Positions 8,870-19,480 of a stretch of 20,016 nt of DNA are shown here, piece after piece. The notes under the pieces are model-generated. The model worked only from the letters and a program-made list of their open reading frames with translations, was not told the origin of the DNA and did no database searches. Source of the DNA: Funneliformis mosseae (taxonomy: Eukaryota; Glomeromycota; Glomeromycetes; Glomerales; Glomeraceae); contig CAJVPP010001435.1 in NCBI GenBank assembly GCA_910592005.1, forward strand, positions 1 through 20,016. The letters run 5' to 3'. The position numbers and the translations under genes are program-made. Each line of letters opens with the position of its first letter. The stretch's first letter is position 1.

Positions 8870-10720
8870 TAACACTTTGAATACAACTTTAGATATTTAA
8901 TCAGCTCAAGATAATTGAATATAATCCTTTCTTTTAACCTTATTAATTTAATAATATTTTATAGTTATCTGATCAAATTCCTTTAGGATCTTATTTTACA
9001 ACTTCTTCTCTATTTATTTATCAAATTCCTTAAGTAAACAATAATCAGATCTATTCTTATATTTATCACTAATTAGTAAGAAACTATTTTATTTATTAAG
9101 TCAATTATAATATTTTTATCTACACATTTCTTTAATTCATATAATTCATCATTTAAAAACTCTACATTTCTTTTTAATGATTTTATCATCTTTTTAAGTT
9201 GTTATATTAAAAATGATAATCTTTTAATTTTTTTTCTAATGCTATAATTTTCTCAGAAAATACATTATATATGTTTATATTCTACCTATTTAGTCCAAAT
9301 ATCTAAGCTAAATTTTTTTGTATATCTGATAATTTAATGTTTTTCTTGAAACCTGTATATTATCAGATAAATGCTTTTGATTAGTTACTATTTTTATAAT
9401 ATTTATATATAATATATTTTGCTTCAAATAAAAAATAAAATTTAATGAACTATATTTAATCTATTTATATAATTAGTTTTTATTAAAGATACAAAATGGT
9501 CTTACTTGATCATAAGATTTGTTTCTTTCTTTTAAAATTAAATATAATATATCTATCAAATAGAGAAGCATGACTATCAGATAAATAGTGAAGAGCTTAA
9601 CTAGCAATATTATAGCCTCTGATAAATTTTTTACATTATATATTACAATAACAAATACTAATTCTAATTTACATAAAGAACTAGAAAGAAGTAGTTTATC
9701 AGGTTTAGAAAGAAATTCATTTTTTTCAGAAATATATTTAAGTATATAAATAAATCTAGACTTTTTGAACCTTTCTAAGATTAATAAACAAGTAGTGATT
9801 CTTTAACTTTTCAGAATTAATCTATGTAAATAATTATTTTTCCCACTTTTTATTTTTTCAGTGATCTAAATATTTGAAAAATATTCTGTTGATTTTAATT
9901 TTTATGTATTTAATTATACTATTATTAGTTATATGCAAGTTTTTAATTTTAGCAAGATGATATAAAATATAATTATTATATCTATTAGGACTTATTTATC
10001 AGGTATATTAGATATATTATACAAATCTAGCCTTTTCTTAACTGATTCTAATGAAAATTAATCTAAAAAATTGATCCCTTTATTTTTATATTGCTTATTA
10101 TACTTCTTTTAGATTTTATTAGATAATCTGATTACTTTTAAATTTAATATAACAAAAATTATTTTTCTGAAGCATCAAGGATTTACCATTTTCTTTAAAG
10201 TCTAGAAAGATAAAATAAGCTAGTGATAAGACTAGAAATAGTTTTAACTAAGATTCTATTTATTATTTTTACTTTTCTTTCATTAAGTTTATCTTGTATA
10301 ATACGCTAAGTCATTTTTTTAATAGTCTTTTCAGAATAAGTATTATTAGATACTTGATATATATATATTTTTTTTAGTTTCTAATCTGATTCACTGAGAT
10401 CTTTTCTTTTTTTATGAGATGCTTGACTTTTATTTCATCTGATTTTTTAAAGAAAAATTAATACAAATGCCTACTCTTTACTGAATTTATATCCTTTTTA
10501 AAGATAATTATGAATTTTATATCTTTTTTCTTTATTATCTATTAAGAGTTTAAGTATTTTTGATAAATATCAGTTAAGCTTTTTAAGACTCATCTTTTTA
10601 ATAAATTTGTGATCTGTTCTGTAATAAACTTGATTATAATAGCAGATATTATGTGATATATAGAATATAGATGATAATTAGATTAATCTGTGTTAGTTAT
10701 ATTATATATTAAAAAAAATT
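8870..10720 (-). pseudogene. decayed ORF resembling a Crypton-type tyrosine recombinase
   Basis: The minus strand keeps protein-like sequence through several frame changes. From about 10680 to 10201 one frame has 8 stops in 160 codons, and from 10200 to 9476 another has 9 in 240, including a stop-free run of 109 codons (9802-9476). Base composition predicts about one stop per ten codons. Legible pieces are RTDHKFIKKM, KGYKFSKE, SHKKRKDLSESD, GINFLD-stop-FSLESVKKR, YNISNIPDK, NQQNIFQIFRSLKK, KLLLSSSLCKLEL, VKNLSEAII, ALHYLSDSHASLFDRYII and RPFCIFNKN. The last four recall the box II layout of tyrosine recombinases: R/C near SSL, then an H-rich helix and a final Y. They also resemble a recombinase-like family I recall from Rhizophagus. 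Downstream (about 9330-8870) the relic becomes K/E-rich and coiled-coil-like (FSEKIIALEKKLKDYHF, NDELYELKK, LLKEFDK), perhaps a second domain or gene. The function call is tentative; that it is decayed coding DNA is more secure. Confidence 0.42.
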
Positions 10721-10724
10721 TAAT

Positions 10725-11223
10725 TTAAAAAATTTCTTTTGATAATTATTATATTTATAATCATTAAAAACTATCAAAGGTTTAAAAGAAAGAAAAAAAA
10801 AATAATTTAACTTACACTCTAACTAAAAGGATCTTTACATCAATTTGAATTTTACAGGTAATTAGAATAAGTAAAAAAATATAGCTTTAGAATGGCAAAT
10901 AAAATCAAATTTATTTACTATTAAAGATTTAATTGAGTAAAATTATAAAATCATATGATTATAACAAATACTATTTTTTATTTTTCTGGATATTGCTATA
11001 TATATAGTTTAAAATTGTTTTCTCAACTTTTAATTACATCAAATATGTTATAATAAAACCATATAATAAATTATAAATATTTATTAATCATGACATGATC
11101 TAGTTATATTGAATGTCTCAAATATTGGGACATATTTTTGGAATAAAAATGTCATAATAAAAATTTTTATAGAATCTACTCTCAACTTAACCTTTTTTTA
11201 CCATTAATAATATAAATCCATTT
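10725..11223. other. AT-rich 3' flank of UGP1, nothing recognised
   Basis: It lies between the decayed ORF and the UGP1 stop. Apart from the possible AATAAA at 11085-11080 (minus) and a near-palindrome around TGTCTCAAATATTGGGACA (11113-11131), I see no gene or element. Confidence 0.55.
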
Positions 11224-13198
<1,975 letters not shown>

Positions 13199-13290
13199 GA
13201 TTGAAAATTCCAAGTGCGCTTATTGAAATTTAAAAGTTTCTATCTAACAAGAACGTGGGGAAGTTGAATAAACTTGTCAAAAGTTTTCAC

Positions 13291-13305
13291 TTTATATATA
13301 TAAAA
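13291..13305 (-). promoter_or_regulatory. TATA-like element upstream of UGP1
   Basis: The stretch TTTATATATATAAAA reads as a TATA box on the minus strand and lies about 95-105 nt upstream of the UGP1 ATG. In such AT-rich DNA this can arise by chance, and I see no other promoter element. Confidence 0.3.
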
Positions 13306-13624
13306 ACCAACTAAATTAAACTTTGTTTATTTCACAAAAAAAAAATTTGACGGCAAGCTTTCCTAAACAGGAATAATGTTATAATGTTTGCCTAATTTAG
13401 TGGGATTTTAGTACGTAGACATGCGTCATTATAAAAGGATCTCCGTCATCTATTTTCCAATTAAAGAATAATTTTTTATGATCACGATATATTTATACAA
13501 GCAAGAATAATAATAAATTAAAAATATAAAAAGATTTTATTTAAAGATTTTTTTTAAAACTTTATAGTAAGAAACTACATAAAACATAAAACATGTGATG
13601 AAATCGTGATTGCGACATTATTAT
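13306..13624. other. 5' flank of UGP1, nothing recognised beyond the TATA-like stretch
   Basis: The base composition is slightly less AT-biased near 13345-13450 than in the flanking decayed DNA. I see no coding frame, no repeat pair and no RNA gene. Confidence 0.5.
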
Positions 13625-13762
13625 ATTGAAACTTTAATTTTCTTCATTCTAAGTAGCTGATATCCAACATCTTAATCTTTGGTAATAATTAGCTCTATAA
13701 ATTCCAAGAATTCTTAATTCTGCTTAAATCGAAGATCAACTATTTTTAACCAGGTAAAGAAA
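13625..13762 (-). pseudogene. short relic of an unidentified coding sequence
   Basis: One minus-strand frame reads FFTWLKIVDLRFKQN-stop-EFLEFIELIITKD-stop-DVGYQLLRMKKIKVSI-stop. Both internal stops are TAA and would be glutamine before a CAA to TAA change. It has more D, E, W and G than chance AT-rich frames. I do not recognise the family. Confidence 0.3.
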
Positions 13763-14042
13763 TCTTTTAACCAGATTTCTAGCACTTTTATATATAAAAT
13801 TATTATAAAAAGTTAAATCTAATAATTCTTAATATTTTTAGGTTCTTAAATTTATAGGGTTAAAAGGTATAGAATTAATATAATAATTAATAGAAATAAT
13901 TTATTCATTGCATGTCGCCTCCCTTTTGTCACCCGTGTTACACCCCTCCCTTTTTCATTTTTCATATATAGTTTGGGACAGAGAAATTTTTTCACATGTG
14001 AAACCCGATTTGTCACTTAGGTTAGTATCACAAGGTTTAGAA

Positions 14043-14069
14043 TTAGGTTAGGGTTAGGGTAGGTTAGGG
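14043..14069. repeat. interstitial telomere-like TTAGGG repeats
   Basis: The stretch reads as five partly degenerate copies of TTAGGG/TTAGG (TTAGG, TTAGGG, TTAGGG, TAGG, TTAGGG). TTAGGG is the common fungal telomere unit. It is far too short for a telomere and ends exactly where a CAGTGTTGTGA transposon-like end begins. Confidence 0.6.
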
Positions 14070-14200
14070 CAGTGTTGTGACTGGGATGGGACATGTCCTT
14101 GGATAGGACAGTCTGAGATAGTTCAAGTCCTTGGACAAAGACTTGCTAATGTCTTAAACATTGATATTTACTTTATTAAAATTAATATTTATAGGGAATG
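14070..14200. mobile_element. probable solo end of a hAT-type transposon
   Basis: It starts CAGTGTTGTGACTGGGATGG, in the CAGTG style of many hAT ends. Short reiterated motifs follow (GTCCTTGGA twice, GGACA several times), as in hAT subterminal regions. The base composition is clearly richer in G+C than the surroundings, suggesting a younger or protected insertion. No matching opposite end was found, so this is a fragment or the call is wrong. Confidence 0.4.
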
Positions 14201-14220
14201 GTTTCGGAAACAATTGTTAA

Positions 14221-14339
14221 GTCCGGAGCACAAATGTAACGAAAGGGACCAACCACGTATCAACTCAAAATTTGAGCGGGCAGACATCAGGACATCAAAG
14301 CGCATAAAACATATATAGTTCTTCGCTAACGCTCCGGAC
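14221..14339. mobile_element. miniature element with GTCCGGAGC inverted ends and TAA flanks
   Basis: It begins GTCCGGAGCACAAATG and ends TCGCTAACGCTCCGGAC, so the outer nine bases are perfect inverted repeats. TAA flanks both sides (14218-14220 and 14340-14342). A 3-bp TWA duplication is the PIF/Harbinger signature, so a Harbinger-type miniature element is possible. An internal palindrome CTCAAAATTTGAG is present at 14263-14275. The 119-bp unit has no coding capacity. Confidence 0.45.
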
Positions 14340-14499
14340 TAATTATTCAGCAAATACACGAATTAAAAAAACAAAAATTATTAGAAATTTTACAAAATTT
14401 TATTATTAAAGAACCAAAAGAAAAAAGAGCAAAAGTCCTACCAAATCCTAATAGTCAATATCGTTTTTATCATAATTTAATAAATAATAATATTATTTA
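14327..14499 (+). pseudogene. short lysine-rich ORF relic, C-terminal fragment of an unidentified gene
   Basis: After a TAA at 14324-14326 a frame stays open to the TAA ending at 14499, giving LKKQKLLEILQNFIIKEPK and KRAKVLPNPNSQYRFYHNL among its residues. It has no ATG and overlaps the inverted end of the preceding miniature element. It looks like the end of an ORF cut by that element. No family recognised. Confidence 0.3.
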
Positions 14500-14553
14500 A
14501 TTTAATAATTATAAAGAGTATTTATAATTCAATTAATTGCAAAACTTTTATTA

Positions 14554-14840
14554 TTAAAAAGTTAATTCTAATTCTTTAAAAAGAGAATTTAAATCCCATT
14601 TAACATTTACATCAATTGTAGGATGAGTAATATTATTAACTATTACTTTATTTAATTTGTAAATTTCATCTTCAATTTAAAATTTAAGAGTTTCTTCTTC
14701 TAACATTTCTACCCACTTTTGTAAATAATTATCAAATTTCTTTTTTAAATTAATTAAATAATCATGATCTGATTTTTTCACATTATTAATATTTTCAGGA
14801 TTTTCATTAGAATTTTTTATTTTAACATATATTATTATAT
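14554..14840 (-). pseudogene. relic of a dispersed acidic/coiled-coil hypothetical protein family
   Basis: A minus-strand frame reads about 90 codons with one internal TAA: DHDYLINLKKKFDNYLQKWV, EMLEEETLKF-stop-IEDEIY, NITHPTIDVNVKWDLNSLFK, ending ELELTF and a stop at 14556-14554. The internal stop would be glutamine before a CAA to TAA change. I recall similar NITHPA-x-D-x-x-A-KW-x-L tails in repeated hypothetical proteins of Rhizophagus, but not their function. It faces the 14327-14499 relic head-on. The upstream limit is arbitrary because no start codon is evident. Confidence 0.45.
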
Positions 14841-14844
14841 TAAT

Positions 14845-15555
14845 TGAATTTAAAATAGGAAATTAGAATTAACATGATGTTTTTATATAATATTTGCTCT
14901 TAATTTGCTCATTTTAAGAGCTTTTTATAACTAAAAATTTATTAATATTAAAAAATATATATTATTATATATATAATTTTATAAAAATATATTAATTATA
15001 AAAATAAATAATTTAAACAATTAAGCAATTTTACTCATTTGATTGCAAAAAGCCCATATAACTATAAAGACACTTAACAGATACTGCATTTATATAAATT
15101 CTAAATAATCTGCAAGTAACAAATCAAATCTTTTGTATAATACCAGTATCTTTAAATATTACCATAAAATTGATTATATGTATTATTATTAAAAAAAATA
15201 TTTTCTAAATTAAAATCATCAAATTTATGTAAAATACAAGTTGACTCCTTTTCAAATTATACTTAATAGAATAAATAAACTATCTGCTAAAAGTAATATA
15301 CTTAATATTCAAATTATCTTTAATTTGTTTTATATAATATTAAGAATATAATAAATATATTAATAAAAAAAATAGCTGCTCCTACTTATTTCATCTTTTT
15401 TCTAATTAAAAAATATTTTTACAAAAGTTAAATATATATTCATAATTATTTCAAAATTATACAAGATATGTAAAACTATATATAATTTAAAATAATTATA
15501 TTTTATCTTATTAAAGAATGTTAAAGAACTTATAATATTTTCTATAATATATTTA
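14845..15555. other. AT-rich stretch, nothing recognised
   Basis: The sequence is close to pure A/T in places, with homopolymer runs. I found no protein-like frame, repeat pair or RNA gene. Confidence 0.6.
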
Positions 15556-15727
15556 CAGTTAATTCTTGATATAGCGAACTTTTGATATAATGAATTTTTT
15601 GAACAAATATAATAAAAATTACTCTTGTTATAGTGAATTGGTTAATCAAACCTCTTAAAATCTCATTATAATCTTATAGTGAAGTTGAGATCTAAAACAT
15701 AGAGTTCATTATAATAATAATTAGCAG
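15556..15727. mobile_element. pogo/Tigger-like miniature element, about 172 bp
   Basis: It starts after a TA (15554-15555) with CAGTTAATTCTTGATATAGC and carries reiterated TTGATATARYGAA blocks (TGATATAGCGAA, TGATATAATGAA, TTATAGTGAA). This is the layout of pogo/Tigger ends (CAGT...CTCGATATAACGAA). The other end, read inward from 15727, is CTGCTAATTATTATTATAAT then GAACTC, an imperfect inverted match, and is followed by TA. The middle carries TATAGTGAA and TATAATGAG in the opposite sense. It has no transposase. Many CG positions read TG or CA, consistent with C-to-T decay. Confidence 0.5.
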
Positions 15728-15882
15728 TATATTAATCCAAAATATAATTGAATCAATAATTTTAATTTTTCACATGAAATATTAGAAGTTTCTTTTATTT
15801 TTTTTTGAGTTTGACTAAAAGATAATTACAAATATCTTACATATTTAATAAATAAATAAATAAATTATTTATTTATTAATAT

Positions 15883-16037
15883 GGGGTCTTTGCAATAGAA
15901 AGGGAGGAAACTCCAAAAAAATTAAAATTTTAATTTATAAGCCAAAAATGTTCTAAATACTATAATTTGTTCAGATTTATTATTAACTCATTTTTTATTT
16001 TTTTTTGAGTTTCCTCCCTTTCTATTGCAAAGGTCTT
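15883..16037. mobile_element. miniature inverted-repeat element with about 36-bp ends
   Basis: The left arm GGTCTTTGCAATAGAAAGGG followed by AGGAAACTC and an A-run (15885-15920) is mirrored by a T-run, GAGTTTCCTCC and CTTTCTATTGCAAAGGTCT (15999-16035). Over the central 28 bases the match is perfect. The loop of about 75 bp is AT-rich and non-coding. The flanks are AT on both sides, compatible with a TA-type duplication, but the exact border is uncertain. The class is not identified. Confidence 0.65.
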
Positions 16038-16115
16038 ATATTATAAAATTTATTTGTAAAGCTATTTGATTTTTAAAATACTTATATATATTTTATAATA
16101 ACTATTCTAATGAGT

Positions 16116-16968
16116 TGTCATATATTATTTATTTTTTTTTTATATTCTGATATGATTATAAGCTTAGCTATTTTATTAATAGAAGCTGTAAATTAGATTT
16201 TAAATTACGATAATTCACCTGCTTATCACTCTTGTAAGTCTATTTTAACTATATTAAATATATTCAATTATCAGCTTAATAAATCTTATATCAGAGTAGA
16301 TCTCAATTAAAAGTCTTTATAGACAAACAAATAGTATTGTGACATTGTTAAATATTCAATTATACTATTAAATAGAAAAGTCAAGAAAGTACTTTATTTC
16401 AATTCAAAAAATAACTAAACTTACTATATTATCAAATAACTTGAAAATTAAATCTTACTTCTTTTTCTAGTATAAGATCTAAATATATAATAATTAAAAA
16501 TAATACAAGATTAACCACCTGAAATTTATAATTTATATTATTATTTCACATATTTTTCATTAATTGTTACCTTAAAGCTAATCTAAGTAGATAATATAAC
16601 ATTTACTCATTATAGCCCAGTTCTCATTACATTATAAATTCTATCTTTTACAATAGTTTTAATAGGTTTATTAACTATAACCTTTACTTATTGATTGAAA
16701 ACACTTGAGACTAAACTATAAAGCTTACACCCTTAAAGTTAATATTATTAAATAAATAGTTTTAAGAATCATATTTTATAAATTTGTGATCTATTTATAT
16801 TGCATAGTTTGCATATATCCTATGAAATTTATTTTTAAAATTTAATTAATAAATTCATAATAAATTAATATTAAATCTGCACTTAGCTAATTCTGAACTG
16901 ATATTTATTATAGTATAATCTATAATAGAAACTCACATTTTATGGTATAAGCTAAAAAGATGCTAATC
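16116..16968 (-). repeat. 0.85-kb decayed repeat, copy 1
   Basis: It starts TGTCATATATTATTTATTTT and is collinear over its whole length with 17789-18635. It shares many short anchors (GTATAATCTATAA, GAGACTAAACTATAAAGCTT against GAGACTGAACTATAAAGCTT). On the minus strand the distal part reads NLIYSFY..NS.AYNHIRI, where the dots are TAA or TAG codons. The same peptide pattern recurs in the other two copies, so the repeat was probably once coding on this strand. Confidence 0.7.
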
Positions 16969-17029
16969 CTTATTTTATATTATTATTTTTACTTTTAACA
17001 ATATGATACTACCATGTATTTTAATTAGT

Positions 17030-17394
17030 TAGATTTATAGTATAAATATATCAAATTAAAAAACTAAAATTGTAGCTATCTTTTGTAGTTCTATTTTAAG
17101 CCTATATAGTCAATTAATTACTAACAATCCTTTTAAACATTCAAAAGAACCATTTCTAATGAGCAGTTCTTCAACAGAAAAAAACTAATAAAAAGTGTCA
17201 ATATTACAATGCTTTTCTTAAATTGTTTATTAATCCCCTACTCTCAAAAAATTTACATTTTCTAAAACTAATACAACTCTAACAAGTTCTTAGCTAAGTT
17301 GTCTGGTAAATTTCTGATTACAATGATCTTTTAGCAAAGAAATGTCTATATCACTAAGTTCTATCAGTAACTCTTTAGTACTCTCAAATTTTTA
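17030..17394 (-). pseudogene. relic coding segment between repeat copies 1 and 2
   Basis: One minus-strand frame reads KFESTKELLIELSDIDISLL, KDHCNQKFTRQLS-stop-ELV, RVVLVLENVNFLRVGD, FFSVEELLIRNGSFECLKGL and YRLKIELQKIATILVF. The internal stops are TAA, TAG and one TGA, most at places where Q, R or W would fit. The D/E/G content exceeds that of random AT-rich frames. It may be the upstream part of the same former gene as the 0.85-kb repeat. I do not recognise the protein. Confidence 0.35.
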
Positions 17395-17788
17395 CGCTAA
17401 AATATCTATCAATTTAGATCACAGCTATCAGCAAGTATTATACAAAACTTAAATTATATAATTATAAGAACTAGAAAATTTTACTAGAATCAGCAAGCTA
17501 TATGATGTCAAAGATCTTTAAAAAAGTATTATTATTTATGAAAGTAATTGAATAAGTAATATATAAAATTTATGCTCAAAGTTATATTAATCCTGATTGT
17601 TATTTAAATATTCTCTAATACTTACTTTTTAGTAGGCAAAAGAGAAAGGAAAATAAATGAGAAAAATAGCAGAAAAAAATAATGAATTTTTATTTTTGTT
17701 TATAAATTAAACTATAGCTGCCCTTGAATATATATATTTTTACATAAAAATTCTTAAATAAAATCTAATAAGAAAGAACATTTCCATA

Positions 17789-18635
17789 TGTCATTTATCA
17801 TTTATTTTTTTTAATATTTTGATATAACTATAAACTTAACTATTTTATCAATGAAAGTTGTAAATTAGACCTTAAATTATAATAATTTTATCTGCTTATT
17901 ACTTTTATAAGTTTATTTTAATTATACTAAATATATTTAATACTAATATAATAGGTATCATACTTAAGTAAGATTCTAACTGAAAGCCCTTATAGATTAA
18001 CAGATAGTACTAAGGCATTATTAAGTATTTAGGCATACTATTGGATAAAAGGATTAAATAAGATATTCTATTTCAGATTCAAGAAATGATCAAGCTTATT
18101 ATATCATTAAATAACTTGTAAATTAAATTCAATATATCCTTCTAATATAAGGTTTAAATATATAATAGCTAAAGACAATACAAGATAAATATCTGAAACT
18201 TATAATTTATATTATCATTTCATATATATACTATTAGATATTACCTTAAGGTTAACAATATAACACTTATCTATTACAAGTTAATTCTTATTACATTATA
18301 AGTTTCATCTTTCATAATGGTTTCAGTAGGTCTACTAACTATAACTACTACTTATTATTAGAAAAACTTGAGACTGAACTATAAAGCTTATATCCTGTAA
18401 GTTAATATTATCATATAAATAATTTCAAAGATCATCATATTCTATAAATTTGTGATTTATTTATATACATGATTTGCATGCATTCTATAAAATTCATTTC
18501 TAAAATTTAATCAATAAATTTTATAATAAATTAATACTATAATTTGCATTTGGTTAGTATTAAATTGAGTTTTATTATAGTGTAATCTATAAAAGAAATT
18601 TGCATTTTACAGTATAAGCTTGAGATACTGATTTT
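17789..18635 (-). repeat. 0.85-kb decayed repeat, copy 2
   Basis: It starts TGTCATTTATCATTTA and ends just before the TGTCA of copy 3, giving a unit of 847 bp. The minus strand carries GLIYNFH..NS.VYSYIKI near its left end, matching the pattern in copies 1 and 3. It is in direct orientation to both and in exact tandem with copy 3. Confidence 0.75.
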
Positions 18636-19149
18636 TGTCATATATTATTTATTTTTTGATATTCTAATTTGACTATAGGCTTAGCTAATTTATTAATGGA
18701 TGACTCAAATTAGATTTTGAATTATAATAATTTTATCTACTTACTACTCATTATAGTCTATTTTAATCACGTTAAGTATATTTTATAACTAGTTTAATAA
18801 GTATTATACCTAGAATAAGATTTTATTTGAAAGCTTTCATAGACTAATAGATAGTATTATAATATTTTTAAGTGTTTAACTATACTACTAGATAGAAGAA
18901 TAAGTAAGATACTCTATTTCAGGTCTATAAAATATACTAAGCTCACTATACTGTCAAATAACTTAAGATTTGAATACAACCTTATTTTCTAATATAAGGC
19001 TTATATATATAATGGCTAAAAATAGTATAATATCAATTAACAGAAACTTATAACTTGTATTATTATTTTATATATTTACCATTAAATACTACTCTTAGGT
19101 TAACCTTAAATAGATGATGCAATATTTATCTATTACAGTTTAATTCTAT
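18636..19149 (-). repeat. 0.85-kb decayed repeat, copy 3 (truncated)
   Basis: It starts TGTCATATATTATTTATTTTT directly after copy 2 and follows the unit for about 510 bp. It then breaks off after TTTAATTCTATT, where the palindrome cluster region begins. The minus strand reads NLI.VIH..IS.AYSQIRI near the start. Confidence 0.75.
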
Positions 19150-19162
19150 TAAAGATAACACT

Positions 19163-19292
19163 TTAACTAGTTGCAACTAGTGATAAATAAATATTATAGG
19201 ATTGCAACTAATTGCAATATTAATAAAAATTGAGTTGCAACTAGTTGCAACTGATAATAAATAAGTATCACATAGTTGTAACTAGTTGCAAC
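19163..19292. repeat. cluster of TTGCAACTAGTTGCAA palindromes in two direct units
   Basis: Four copies of an 18-bp self-complementary motif (GTTGCAACTAGTTGCAAC or near variants) lie at about 19165-19180, 19201-19218, 19234-19251 and 19275-19292. Copies 1+2 and 3+4, each with an AT-rich spacer containing GATAAATAA or GATAATAAATAAG, form two direct units with a period of about 72 bp. No gene adjoins them. They could be protein-binding sites or part of a transposon end. Confidence 0.65.
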
Positions 19293-19403
19293 GCTATCTA
19301 TAATATTATTTATAATTAATTACCTAGCTGCAATATATTATAACTAAATATTATTTTAATAATTATAGATTTGCAAATGTATAACAAAGTATAGAATATC
19401 AAA

Positions 19404-19480
19404 AATATCAAATATATTAAATTTGTTTAATATATTTAATATATTAGATATAGTTAATATAGTTAAATATATTTGATATA
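19404..19480. repeat. AT-only inverted repeat
   Basis: The arms ATATCAAATATATT (from 19404) and AATATATTTGATAT (to 19480) are inverted copies around a loop that itself repeats AATATATT-type words. It could form a weak cruciform. With almost no G or C, chance or slippage is a reasonable origin. Confidence 0.4.

Noticed and set aside
9476..9802. A functional 109-codon gene on the minus strand
   Set aside because: It has no usable start codon, and neighbouring frames carry the matching continuation, so it is part of a frameshifted relic.
14043..14069. A true telomere
   Set aside because: It has only about 27 bp of degenerate repeats and continues into other DNA on both sides.
19163..19292. A CRISPR array
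   Set aside because: The genome is eukaryotic, and the palindromes lack uniform repeats with unique spacers.
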